DNA from: Punica granatum | Lineage: Eukaryota; Streptophyta; Magnoliopsida; Myrtales; Lythraceae | Assembly: GCF_007655135.1 (NCBI RefSeq) | Contig: NC_045131.1 | Coordinates: 13,438,001 to 13,502,000 of the forward strand | Direction: 5' to 3' | Length of the DNA stretch: 64,000 nucleotides | Shown here: positions 37,591-52,690 of the stretch, piece after piece | Position numbering within the stretch: the first letter of the stretch is position 1 | Layout: every line of letters begins with the position of its first letter | Position numbers and translations under genes: made by a program | Notes under the pieces: generated by a model | The model's input: the letters and a program-made list of their open reading frames with translations, nothing else | Databases searched by the model: none | What the model was told of the DNA's origin: nothing

Positions 37591-38225
37591 TGATAACTCG
37601 ATAGAATCGAGTTATTACATTTTGGGCTGAAAATCGATGTTAGGTCATTGAATTAGTTGAGTTTTAGGAGTTTTTAGGTCGTTTTTAGTTTATTTTTGTT
37701 TTTTAGGTTATCTAGGATTGTTATCTCTCTTCTAAGTAATTATTCGAATATTCCTATGAATTTCGTGCTATTGAATCGAGTTCTATTTCAGGATAGATGT
37801 TTACGGATTTTGGAATGCTCGAGAGTTCGATATCAAAGCATGGATGTTGTCAATGGAGCATGGGGATCACTTAGACAGGATGTGGCCCATTAATCAAGAG
37901 CTATAGCATGTATCTCGACTTGGTGCCCGAGTTACTTCTAGAAGCTTCCAAACATGCGAACGAAAGGAAAATCGGAATATAGTGGTGGAATATTTTGGAG
38001 AATCAAATTTAGAGGAAAAGATTATATTCGAAATTTCTTTATACTTGATTTTAGGAATTTAAAATATGAAACAATATTTATTTCCTAAGTTAAAGATGCA
38101 TTTCGGATTTGGGGAACAAAGGCCTCTTGATGCTATATATATATATACTCTGTGGGCGTGAAGAGGAATGCACCATAGGGAAGAAGAAGTTGACTTGGAT
38201 ACCTATGTTTATATATGCAGGAGGA
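37591..38225 (+). mobile_element. Gypsy-like LTR fragment
   Basis: It begins TGATAACTCGATAGAATCGA, with a hairpin (AACTCGAT-ag-AATCGAGTT) in the same position as the one that starts the LTR at 36472. T-rich 'TTTTAGG' repeats and a TATATATATATACTC promoter-like stretch near 38141 follow. The 3' end was not found, nor a primer-binding site, so I call it a truncated LTR related in structure to the neighbouring element. Confidence 0.45.
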
Positions 38226-38716
38226 AATCCTAATTATCTATGTATGAGATAACCATGTAATATCAAGTCTAAGAATTATATGCACTAATACGGTCCAAAT
38301 AATATTCATTGACAATAGTAAAGTACTACGTAAATATTCTCTGCGCGTCACAATTCGATATCAGATATCGAATAGTATGAGACTCACTACTCCAACTTCA
38401 TTAATATTTCTATACTAATCATGGATACAGACAAAGATGACCGTTCATCGGGAATGATAGTGTCCAGTTAAGATTCCTACGACCGCGAACGGTTTAAAGA
38501 AACTTGTACTAGAATATTCTGTTACTCATATTCTCAACTATTTGAGAATTAAACATCTGTCAAATATCTTATGAACTTATTGCATTAAACATAAATGATT
38601 TGTGAATAATAGAATAAATATCATTACTTTAAATATGAATTATTCAATTATATATATTGACTCTAAGGCATATAACTAACAAATTATATATTAAGTAGCA
38701 GTAATAGGAGTCATTC

Positions 38717-38896
38717 CAGTATGAGGTATGACGAACCCCAAGGCATCTTTAAACAGAGAAAGTCTTTAAACAGAGAAAGTCATCCTAAAACCTTACATAC
38801 TCTATTTATTTAAATAGGAGAAATGCTATATCATGCGAATTAATCCTCCGAATACATGCGAAAGTAGAGACAGTGACAAATTTGTAAATTACATTA
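38717..38896. repeat. tandem repeat, unit 1 (180 bp)
   Basis: Starts CAGTATGAGGTATGACGAAC and ends before the same words at 38897. A TCTTTAAACAGAGAAAG segment is repeated twice in a row only in this unit, which explains its extra length over unit 2. Confidence 0.85.
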
Positions 38897-39054
38897 CAGT
38901 ATGAGGTATGACGAACCCCAAGGCATCTTTAAATAGGGAGAGTCATCCTAAAACTTTATATCCTCTATTTATTTAAATAGGAGAAATGCTATATCATGCG
39001 AATTAATCTACTGAATACATGCGAAAGTAGAGACAGCGACAAATTTGTAAATTG
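38897..39054. repeat. tandem repeat, unit 2 (about 158 bp)
   Basis: Second copy with CAGTATGAGGTATGACGAAC, ATTTAAATAGGAGAAATGC and CGACAAATTTGTAAATT in the same order. It differs from unit 1 by a handful of substitutions. Confidence 0.85.
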
Positions 39055-41450
39055 CACAAAGTCCAAGGGTGAACAATTAATGCTCTAATCGGAGGGCGTA
39101 AATGTTGGCCGAAAAAGCATTTTCCATTTAAATAGATAAATAGAAACGTAGTTTGTAGTTTTATGGCTTTACAATAATATGTGCAATAAACACTATCATG
39201 TGACATTCTTCTACTTTGCCACGTAATTTCAATAAAGTGGAAATTATGTATCAATAGTAATTAGTTGTAGCACCTGTCTGATTGTATTAAACCGGGTATA
39301 GTGCGGGCACAACGTTTGATACATATCAATGCATGCGCTCGGTATTGTAGGATACAAAAGTCAAGACATAGTGTTTGTTAAATTAATTTCAATATGTTAC
39401 AATTAACGTGTTATTTCATCTTACTATGTCACTTAATCTACGCAGCATATTTACCTTATTCTTCTTTTGCCTATTTGATCATTTCATAACTTTGCATAAT
39501 TTAGAGTCTAGTGGGTAGATTGCAAGTGAATATATAGAATAAATTTTCACTTTAATTTAATAAGAAAATTTATATATGATACCTCATACTCACATTGGAA
39601 CTATTGCCCAAAAAAAGGATCAGTAATACACCAAAGACAAATTAAATTTTTGATAACTTAAAAGAACATGCTTGGATTGAAACACGTGGAGAACACATAT
39701 GGAAAGGAGAGAAAAATCAAAGCAATAATGCACGTAGAAATTGAAAAAAGATGAAAACGAAATAAATGAAGACATGATAGAAGTTTACTGTAAATTTTAG
39801 AAATAAAAAGAATTTGCGAGAGTTGGAAAAAAGGAAAATCGGCGGACTTATGTCAAGTTCTATTTTAATGGAACCAATTTTCAATCAGATGATGGAGACC
39901 CATGAGAAATTAGATTTGTCAAATTACCATAAATTCAACATGGAGAAAGGAAAAGCCTGTTCTCACCTTATAATCAAGATGTTTTAAGTTGATTATTATT
40001 ATGAGCCTTATGTTTGATAACAACTTAATTAAAACGTGTTTAAAAGTTAATTACAAATTAGTTATTTAAGAAAATGAACGGGAGGAGGGGAAAGATGAGA
40101 ATTGAGAAATAAATAGTTCGATTTACTTAATCATTAAGTAAAAAATCATTTAAAAAATTTGACTTAATGGAATAAATCATTTTTCATTTATTAGCATTTA
40201 TTGGTACCCTTTATGTAGAAGAGGGCCGGAGAGTAGAATCTGAATACATGGTCAGATTCGTGAAAATTACTATCCTTCAAGTGATTATTGCCCCCACTAT
40301 GAATGATTTGTCACGGGAACTTTGATAGCAATATTACCTCTATGATACAACATGACCATTGAGATCCTTGTGTGACAAGAACAAAGATCTTTTCTATAGA
40401 CTTCTCGAAGATTTTACCGGGGGAGAACAGAGGAAATGAAGGAAGAGAATGAGTTTGATGTTGTGTAATAATATATGTTCACCCCTCTTAGGTTTATTTA
40501 AAATAAGAGCAATTCGTAACATTTCGAGCGGTCATGCTCTTGCAGCCAATGCTCATAACTTTTCAAAAAATAATTGTCGTGCTGCAACACTGGACTTTGG
40601 TGCTGCAGCGCGACTGAACTGGTATGGTCAGTACACTTCATGCTGCAATGCCAAAATCCAGTGTTGTAGCACTAAAATTCTATTGTTGTGGCATCAAGTC
40701 ATATTTTAACTGCACCATATACTTTGATTATAATTCTTTCGTGCAAATTCCGATTCGAATCCCGTTCGAAGTGTTGAACTCCTGACTCGAATCACTTTTC
40801 ATTGAGAATTAACTTCGCATTTTTTCTCCAAGTCACTCCATACGTCTTTCCTTTCACAAATCACAATCTACCTTGATAATTTTATAATACCCTTTACTTT
40901 ACCCCTTACAAAACATCTTCTCCTACTTATCATTCCTCCTATCTTCCTATTCATTTCATTAGGAATGCTAGTTAAATACTTAATTTTTAAACATTTAATT
41001 TATCAAACATAATTATCTCCCTTGTTAGTTAGATTTATTATTATTATTATACTCAGGTGCCTTTTAAGGTAAAAAGAGAAGGAAAATTCAATGACGACCG
41101 CTCGAAGTTCCACGTAATTATATGTACGTTTGGATAATACATGGGTTTTTTTTTTTATTTACAAAAGAGATTTATGAACTAGTATATTAAAATAAAAATC
41201 GTAAATATCTAATAAAAGAACACATATAGTCTCAATGATATCAAATTTAAAATCTCTTAATTACCAAACGAGATGTGTTTTATTGCGCTAAACCCTATTT
41301 TGATTGGGCTTATTATCTTTCTTGCGTGCACGATTATTCTTTCTTTTTTGACCTTTCTCGACCTAAAGAATAGTCCATTGACCTGGTAAACGGTGGCAGT
41401 ATTGATTAATTTCACTATTATATTATCACATATTATAATATTATCGATGT
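39055..41450. other. gene-free region with repeat relics
   Basis: Mostly AT-rich. At about 40545-40700 a run of related words (GCTGCAACACTGG, GCTGCAGCGCGACTG, GCTGCAATGCC, GTTGTAGCACT, GTTGTGGCATC) forms a decayed short tandem array like the one near 20002. AT-rich blocks near 40010 and 40960 carry 'TGTTTGATAA' or its complement and may be MITE ends. No gene was found. Confidence 0.45.
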
Positions 41451-41457
41451 TGGCTTG

Positions 41458-41465
41458 TATAAATA
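41458..41465 (+). promoter_or_regulatory. TATA box of the PLAC8 gene
   Basis: TATAAATA lies 110 bases upstream of the start codon, which would place transcription start about 30 bases on, near 41490, with a 5' UTR of about 75 bases. Chosen by consensus and position only. Confidence 0.5.
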
Positions 41466-41567
41466 CAAGTGCATGATCAACCCAGTGAAGCATTTCTCTA
41501 CCGACGAACTCTCAAATATATAGAATTGCAAAAGAAAGAAGTCCTGAATCTGCCAAAGTTGTCAAAA

Positions 41568-43514
41568 ATGGGGATGCCAGACAGAGATGATCAGAAGAGC
41601 CCAGTCCAACCCCCTCCTGTGACCGGAACTCAGACAGCTGCAACTGCGCCAATGTACACTGAGAGGCCACCAGCGCCCACTTTCCAGCCGCAACTGCAGC
41701 CGGAAAGTAACGGCCAGTGGTCAGTCGGCCTTTGGGACTGTTTCTCCGACTTTGAACGCTGTACGTTATTGTTACAGAGTTATATACTAGTCGTTATCGA
41801 CGGTTTTACGTCTCAATTCCAGTCATCTTATGCCTTGTTGGTTTTCCTGGCCTTCCACTTCCATCCACAAGGTCAGGAGAACTACAGCAGATGTCCTATA
41901 GTTTTGCCATTTCTTAAAATAAGGTCATATAAATTTCATTTTAACTAAATCAGTCCTAAAATGTCCAGCCAGTACTAAATTTTTTGTGATTGAGTGTTAA
42001 TAGGTGTGTGATTGACGTAGAACATGGCAATCTTTAAATTCTGATGTGTATAACTAACAGGAATTGTTTCGAGCAGTTCGACAATTGTTTTTCTTAAACA
42101 AAGTCTCGGATTCGAGTCTTGTGAATCGAGAAAATCTTTGATTGGAAGAACTTTATCCCTTAGTAGGCTAACTCGGCTTGAACTGAATTAGTCGAAGTCT
42201 ATTGAATTTTCGAATACCAGAATACACATCGAAAAAAATTATGATGTGTATATGCACATATTAGAACTAATAATTTATCCAAAATAATCTTTATAAGATT
42301 TGATTTGAGAAAAGGGCAAACTTATAGGCGTTATTCTGCCCTAAAAGATTTATAAATGTGATGGTGTATATGTAAAACCGAAAATTGGAAAAATTCACAA
42401 CAGATGTAGCAACAAAATCAAATTAGACGTCCTTGTCAAATGTTAATGTGCCTTTTTTTTTTATCATAAAGGATGCTCAAGATTTAGTAGAATGAAAAAA
42501 AAATCATAAATAATTAATAAAGAGGTACAAGTAGTCCCACTAAGTATCGAACCTGAGACTTTTAAGTTAATAGGCGAGGGCATGCACCACAACTCTACGC
42601 CTTTTTATTTTAGTGTACTTCATTATATATAAAAAAAACTTAATAAGTCTTACCTCATGCTGAAATTTCTAATATGTGTGTTCTCTCGAACAGGTTGCAT
42701 TTCTTGCTGGTGTCCATGCATCACCTTTGGCCAAATCTCTGAGATCATAGATAAAGGATCGTCATGTAAGTGGTGTATATATAGTCTATACACACATGTA
42801 TTCGATGGAGATCATGATCTCCGTTGGCAACTATCTATATGACTATATATGTGATTAATTTTCCATCATTTGCAGCATGCGGAGTAAATGGCGGGCTCTA
42901 CTGCCTTATCGGTGCTCTAACAGGTTGTGCTTGCATATATTCATGTTTCTACCGTACAAAGATGAGGGGGCAATACAAGTTGCAGGGAAGTCCAGTTAAA
43001 GATTGCTTCATGCATTGCTGCTGCGAGCCCTGCGCTCTCACCCAGGAGTACCGTGAGCTCCAAGACCGTGGATTCGACGTCTCCATTGGTATTAAACAGC
43101 TATAATCAAAACTACTATGATAGTAGACCTGAAAAATTTTATAACTTTTCTTTGAGTAGCGTGTATATATGCCCTGAACTTTATTTGTGTCATTGGTCGA
43201 CTCTTTTAAGTGTAGCTTGTGCTGAACATTATTCTCAAAGTAGGTTATCATATATATGATCTACATATGGACTGTTAAAATCGACAAAAGGAATCACACA
43301 GAAATTGTCCAACCTAAAGCGCGTTGGTGTTGATCTTCTATGCCATGATTTGTTATGTAATTGTTCCTAAATGTGAAGGTTTCATTTTCAAAATTCATTT
43401 AATGACTACGCTATATATGTAATAGGGTGGCAAGGGAACGTGGAAAGGCAGAGCCGCGGGGTCTCCATGCCTCCTCTGGGGCCGCCGGTAATGGAAGGTG
43501 GCATGAAGCGTTGA
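41568..43514 (+). CDS. PLAC8 family protein (PLANT CADMIUM RESISTANCE / cell number regulator type)
   Basis: Four exons, 41568-41760, 42694-42765, 42876-43088 and 43426-43514, encode 188 residues with consistent phase-1 introns. The N-terminal 55 residues are Pro/Gln/Thr-rich and disordered. The first intron splits the cysteine codon that completes the family motif CCxxxxCPC (Cys65-Cys66-ISCW-Cys71-Pro-Cys73). Around it are two hydrophobic segments (ISCWCPCITFGQI and LYCLIGALTGCACIYSCF). Another cysteine cluster (FMHCCCEPCALTQEYREL) and a Pro/Met tail ending GGMKR follow. Family members sit in the plasma membrane; some move Cd, Zn or Ca and others affect cell number, so the substrate cannot be inferred. 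The longer open frame starting at 41469 adds sequence that overlaps the likely 5' UTR and is not used. Confidence 0.9.
42068..42235 (+). repeat. tRNA-derived SINE copy, type A, in intron 1 of the PLAC8 gene
   Basis: CAGTTCGACAATTG (decayed box A), CTCGGATTCGAGTCTTGTG (box B region), AACTTTATCCCTTAGTAGGC and a GAACTGAATTAGTCGAAG end match the other type A copies in order. It lies in the sense direction of the host gene and within the 0.9-kb first intron. Confidence 0.55.
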
Positions 43515-45002
43515 ACTAACACGGGGAGGTGAAGCTGGCCAGAGTCAGTTTCTCTCAGAATTCTGCGTTCTGTTATGTACTGTCAATCGATTCATCAGAA
43601 AAATAATAATAATAATAATGTAATGCTTATCGGCAATATGTATATCCCGAGAGTCTCAATAAGTGGTTGATGACTTCCACATGACTTCTGATATGTAAAA
43701 TCCCTTAACCAAGTCAAGTCAGCCCCCCGTCTATTTCTTATGGAAAAAGTAACGGTGGAATAGATTTGGAACGGAATATAAGGATTGGGTATTTTTAAGC
43801 TAATTTTTGAAGGATTGAATAAAATTGAGACAACCCTCAAAATTTGAGATGTACAGTGTTATTTTCCTTTCATTTTTATTAGGATACAAGGGATAAATGC
43901 ATGGGCCTAAAAGTTAAATAAAAAACATAGAAGTTCACTGACAAGAAACTCAAAACATCTTTGTTACATGAATTTGTTATTTTTACGTTTTAAACCATTT
44001 ATTATGGTTTGCACTTAACCAATAGCATATTTTCAATCATATCCAACATTTCTGGGGTCACTTGTATCAATAAATGGAAAATATCGAATGGTATCCATTC
44101 CATCATCCTTTTAGATTCAGATCAACATTTGTATTTCCATAAAATATTTTTCTACAATTTTTATTTTGAAAAATTAGAAGAGATTTTTTTTTATGAAACA
44201 AAAGGAAGAAATTTCGTATTAGAAATACCACATATGTACGCAATATTTTTTCCCAAAAGTTGGGTTGCGAGTAGGGAACATTTTTCCTCTCCCAAGTGTC
44301 TTACTTTTGTTTTAATTTCTTTCTTTTGTCTAGTATTTTTAAATTCGAGTCAGCAAGGTAAAGGTGTAACCCGATTGACCTATCAGGTCAAATAATCCAA
44401 TCGTTATGGTTAGAAGAAAATTTATGGAAGCAAATATCTAACATAAGTTTTTCTCATATGTTTCTCTCCATCACTAAATAATTTTACTTCATGCGGCCCA
44501 AATAAGATATTAGATAATTCGGTTGACCATTTGTACTGAATAATCCGATCATATAGTCAGACTACTTTTTTCCCAAAAAAGGAAAGTCCCTCGACCTTCA
44601 TTTAGAAAATTCATCAAAAGAAATTCCATATGAGAAGTACTAAATATACACAATAGGATATATGCAATAATTCTTTTTTCAAATTTTAGATTGCAAATGC
44701 AGAACTATTTATTTCTCCTAGATATCTTCCCTTTTTGTTTTAATTTATTTATTTATCCAATATTTTAAACCCGACCCAGTAGTGTAATCCGATTAATCTG
44801 TCAAGTCAAAAGATTTTATCATTATGATATTATCAGTTATTTCTAAAATATTATTTTTACCTAACATTACAAAACTATTCAAATTACAAAAAATATTCTT
44901 TTTCCCTCTATCGATACGTGAAGATCCATAAACATTCCGAATCTATTATTTAAAGATATTATAACATATATAAATAAGTGGTATAAAAGTAATAATATAT
45001 TA
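43515..45002. other. gene-free spacer with a degenerate duplication
   Basis: A block around 44190-44420 (ending AACCCGATTGACCTATCAGG) recurs in decayed form around 44610-44830 (ending AATCCGATTAATCTGTCAAG), with TTTTGTTTTAATTT before each. No gene was found. The long frame at 44009-44395 is AT-biased and unlike known proteins. Confidence 0.45.
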
Positions 45003-45407
45003 TGTTAGGAACCAGAAAATTGGCCCGACCTGTTTGGCCCAACTAATCATTATGGGTCCACATTAATACTCTACGTTGGGTAATTAAATCATATTAAGTA
45101 TATTTCCTTATTTATATCTCCTAATATATCTTATATTATCTCTAGAATATCCTCATGATATATAGATAGATTCTCTGTACAGATTACGATATCTCGATAC
45201 AAATATCTCGGGACTCCTATAAATACTGGTCATGTACTCCTAAACCCTAAGTTCAATTTCTTTTACTTTTCGAGTACACTCTTATTTAAGCATCGAAAAA
45301 GGGAAATCAGAATTCCCTCCCATTCTTCCCCCTTTTGCATGTCGCTCGAGAACACTCGAGGCTCATGACTTGCACGTGATCAAGGTCCGAAAACTGAGAT
45401 CCTAACA
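45003..45407 (+). mobile_element. Gypsy-type LTR (405 bp)
   Basis: The ends are a perfect 8-base inverted pair, TGTTAGGA at the left and TCCTAACA at the right. A TATA box (CTATAAATAC, about 45217) lies in the middle, followed by a leader, as expected of an LTR promoter. Immediately downstream is a primer-binding-site-like TTAGCGTTGTCTATGGGAAA, close to the usual TGGCGCCGTCTGTGGGAA of plant Gypsy elements. Confidence 0.7.
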
Positions 45408-45707
45408 TTAGCGTTGTCTATGGGAAACGATACGAAAAGTCATCACAATGACTGTTTTCCACTACTGAGAAGAAACAATGGTTCTAACCAGGAGTGCAAC
45501 AAACTCTTAAGCTGGGAATGATGGGTCTCAGGGGGTTCTAAATCCTCCACGACGGGCTGCATCTAACAATTCGGCGCAGTCGGCTCATGAAGATCCGCCA
45601 CCGCCACAACCCGACCCCAACATGGTTCTACTGGATCAATTCGATCAATTTTTATTAAAGAAAGTTCTCCGAGGCCACTCGACCAACCACCATGAGGTAC
45701 GTGTCAT
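45408..45707 (+). pseudogene. Gypsy gag 5' fragment after the LTR
   Basis: After the primer-binding-site region an open segment from about 45479 reads MVLTRSATNS, an in-frame stop, then a Pro/Asn-rich stretch (NPPRRAASNNSAQSAHEDP, PPPQPDPNMVLL) and DQFDQFLLKKVLRG. This resembles the start of a plant Gypsy gag. Similarity ends near 45707 and neither pol nor a second LTR follows, so the element is truncated. Confidence 0.55.
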
Positions 45708-46600
45708 TGAACTTAACGAAAAAGTTGACGACGTACTAATATTAATATCAAATCGATAGTTAATGAATTTCTGTGTAAAGAAAAAAAGGTCGCGATAAAA
45801 TTATTAAAGCGTGAAGATTTTGATTTTTTTTTTGTTATTAATTCTTTCAGAAAATCATTTTGGATCCAATATGCCATTAAATAGTTTCGTTTATTATTTA
45901 TAATGTGGATTTGACTATAAAAATTTGATCCAAGGGTTACACAAATCAGAGAAATGGCCTTGGCACCACGGCACCTCTGTGGGGGCATGCGAAGGTCCCG
46001 ACAGAAAGATCGACCATTTTGTGATTTCCAATTCCAACAAATGACTTCCAAAAAAGAAAGCGAAGCTCACGGGAAATATCAGAAGGAATATCATCACCAA
46101 CGAATGGCCACAATCCGATTGGGTCAGATTCAGTGTTTAACTTCGCCACAAATTCAGACTCGATTCGTCCCAAAAATTTCCTGATTGGTTCCTGAGAAAG
46201 ACCGAAATGTCACCATAGCCCGACTGTCGTTCACGTCCGCAACCTTTTGCTTAGACGTCGGAATAGGGTTGAAAGAAAATGGAAAAAAAAAAAGAAGACA
46301 AATATTGAGGGTGGAAAAAAATGCAATTTTGATTAATTAATTCCAATAATGGCATCCCTATTTAAACCCCTTTTGCAGGTTCATCAATCGGGGTTTGTCT
46401 TAAATCGGCGTAAGCATCGAATTCACCTGGGAGTCATTGTCAAGGTATGTCATTTCCCTAGTCCTCGCCATCAACGAATTGATTTGGTGTTCCCCATTTT
46501 CATCTCATGTGGCGGCCAAAAAGGGTTCTCTTCTTGTTGGCAATTAGGGATTGTTTGTGTTATTTATTGCCCTTTGAGTTTCGGTTAATCTAAGATTAGA
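45708..46600. other. upstream region of the OAS-TL gene
   Basis: No independent gene is supported. The GC-richer part at 45950-46250 has overlapping short frames on both strands with no recognisable protein. It may be promoter sequence of the next gene. Confidence 0.4.
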
Positions 46601-46618
46601 ACGGGACAATAACTGTCC

Positions 46619-46627
46619 CTATAAATC
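46619..46627 (+). promoter_or_regulatory. TATA box of the OAS-TL gene
   Basis: CTATAAATC lies 205 bases before the start codon. A transcription start near 46650 would leave a leader of about 170 bases. A TTGCCAG acceptor-like site just before the ATG (46804-46810) allows a 5' UTR intron. Confidence 0.45.
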
Positions 46628-46823
46628 AACGTAGCCCGGAGCTGCACTAGGTAGAGAAAGGAACACCGTTGGTTTGGTTTCTTCGTCCATTACTGGATTG
46701 GGTCGATTCTGTCAGTTGTTCATCCTGTTTGTCTTGTGTTGCTTTGGGAGCTTGACGGATTCAATTATATCTGCTCCACTCAGTGGTTGAACTTTTGCTC
46801 TGTTGCCAGCAATTTGGGAAGAG

Positions 46824-50473
<3,650 letters not shown>

Positions 50474-50543
50474 GGCTGGTTTCTTTACTAGTTCTGGACC
50501 TGTTCAGGGGTTTTGCCGTTCTGTATGCATATGATTTTCTCTC

Positions 50544-50549
50544 AATAAA
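50544..50549 (+). terminator. poly(A) signal of the OAS-TL gene
   Basis: AATAAA in CTCAATAAAG, 71 bases after the stop codon; position and consensus only. Confidence 0.5.
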
Positions 50550-50599
50550 GTTATTGTGACTTTTCGGAGCTTGAAGCGTAACTAAAATACCTCGGTTAC

Positions 50600-51607
50600 G
50601 TTTTTAGTGAGAGTAATTTTGGTTACTTCTTATGACCTATCTTTGCCAGTTGCATTCTTTCTGTTCATCTGAGTTCGTGCGCAATTTATTGACGAGTTCT
50701 CGTATAGATATATATACATGCAGGATGTTTCCATTATGTACATTCTTTTTGTGCTGAATTTAAACAATCAAGGAGTCACTGTTGTTTACATGGTATTAAC
50801 GTAGTTGCACCCTTTGAAAATGTTGGAACTCTTATCATTCGACAAGAAACTTATTTATTTTCGAACATATACATACCTACTAAAAAATTATGAGAACTGG
50901 TTTCAAATTTTGCCAAATTCTGAGGGTAATTTATACACATTTTTTGTTCAACGGAAATTCATGTATGTTACACATGATATGAACTTTGCAAATGCATATG
51001 ACAACTGTCACGGGCTCAGAGTTTGGAGTCAGATGTCTAGGGATCCGAATATGGATGGGTCGTCTGGAAATAGAGTTCACTTAACTATACTTCATTTTAA
51101 TTATGTATATATATATATTTTTAATTGGAATTGTAATAATAAGGTGGATGGAGAAAAATAAAAAGTAATGATTGTATTGTTGAGTTATGAGAAAAAGTAA
51201 CGAATAGTTGATAGAAAGTAATGATTGTATTGTTGAATTGTGAAAAAAATTAATGACTAATTAAAAGAATTTAATATTAAAATTTTAAATAATAGTAATT
51301 AAAATAAAAAAATCCTGAGGCTTCCTAGGTCCATTCCTCTCCAAGCTTGAGACATTCTCCACCCCCCCCCGGGGCTGTCCACCTTGACATTGCTTTCACC
51401 CTACACCATACCTCAACAACTCAACTCTGTAACTAGGTAAACTTCCTTCGAACGAGGATGGGGATACACGGACTGCTTTATTGTGATTGCCTTTGGTGGG
51501 TGTTGTTCGATGTGTTTTTTAGCAGTCTGTCAATCAATTTGATCATCACCACGACAAGCTTCCCTGCTGATGAAGACCAGCGATTCTCGACGCTCAAGTT
51601 TGGAGCT

Positions 51608-51644
<37 letters not shown>

Positions 51645-51975
51645 ACACACACCCAAGGAAAGCACTCTCCCACCCGAGTCGAAGCATCCTCACGCTTACC
51701 GCTGTGCTCCTTGTTTACTCTTGTCTCCATGGATTCCTCCCATCAAAGCTAGCTTTGACAATTCTTGTCACGGGCTAAGAGTTCGTGCCCTGCGCAACCG
51801 CCTAGGGACCTCAATATCGAGGCTCCCCATGTCTAGACCTCCCCAAGGTTGAGAACTAACATAAATATTCCAATGATAAGGACAACAACACTCGGAATAC
51901 GTAAATAAAATATACATGATGAAGGCAATCATTTATATATATATATGAAAGCAAGATAAAAGGTGGGCTCGGCTA
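50600..51975. other. gene-free spacer with MITE remnant and poly(C) tracts
   Basis: No gene was found. 51140-51310 carries repeated AGTAATGATTGTATTGTTGA words and appears to be a reverse-oriented relative of the MITE at 22811. Frames across 51478-51778 are produced by the poly(C) run and are not genes. Confidence 0.5.
51609..51644 (+). repeat. poly(C) homopolymer, 36 bases
   Basis: An uninterrupted C run followed by (AC)n. A shorter run (CACCCCCCCCCCGGGG) lies near 51361. Exact length is unreliable in any assembly. Confidence 0.95.
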
Positions 51976-52690
51976 GATGGCTTTAGAATGCTCCGTTTCT
52001 AAATGTAATTTTCTCGATTTTTTAAGTTTTTAAAATTTTAAATTATCTTTGATTATAAAATTAGTAGCAAAATCTTCTAAAGCAGTATTCCATTTAAGAA
52101 ATCGAAAAATCCATAAAATCTTTTGGATATTATGGTGATATACAATTGAAGGCAATATAAATTTTCTAAATGAACTTTCTAGGTTTTTTAATTTTTTTTT
52201 AAAATTTTCGGAACTTTTTAATAAAAAATATATTTTAAAAGATATCTCATTATAAAATCTGATTTCTTAATTTTTTAAATTTTCATAATTTATATATTAT
52301 ATAATAATCTAAAATTTTTAATATGAAGTTAATATTTCATCCTAGACAGCTTTAGAACGCTTCGCTTCAATGAAATTTTCTTGGTTTTTTGAGTTTTTAA
52401 AATTTTAAATTAAATTACACTCAATTGTAAAATTAATAACAAAATCTTTTGAAATAATATTTCATTTAATAAAATAAAAAATGCCATAAAATATTTTGAA
52501 TAATACAGTGATCTCCGTTGAATGCAATATGAATTTTTAAATGGAACTTTCTAGGCTTTTTCTAAAAGTTTTAAATTTTCGGAATTAATTTTAATAAAAA
52601 ATATTTTTTTAAAGCTATCTCATCATAAAATTTAATTTCTTGATTTCTTTAATGTTTATAATCTATATAACATAATGTATTTGACATAAA
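51976..52690. repeat. tandem duplication, unit about 369 bp, AT-rich
   Basis: Unit 1 (51976-52344) starts GATGGCTTTAGAATGCTCCG; unit 2 (from 52345) starts GACAGCTTTAGAACGCTTCG. Both then have TTTTCT(C/T)G(A/G)TTTTTT, TAAAATTTTAAATTA, GGAACTTTCTAGG or GAACTTTCTAGG, TTTTCGGAA and ATCTCAT(T/C)ATAAAAT in the same order. It is diverged and non-coding. Confidence 0.7.

Noticed and set aside
41469..41567. Upstream in-frame start for the PLAC8 gene
   Set aside because: It lies about ten bases after the TATA box, before the likely transcription start, and adds residues not typical of the family.
51478..51778. Frames with poly-Pro or poly-Gly
   Set aside because: Produced by the 36-base poly(C) run; no conserved sequence on either side.
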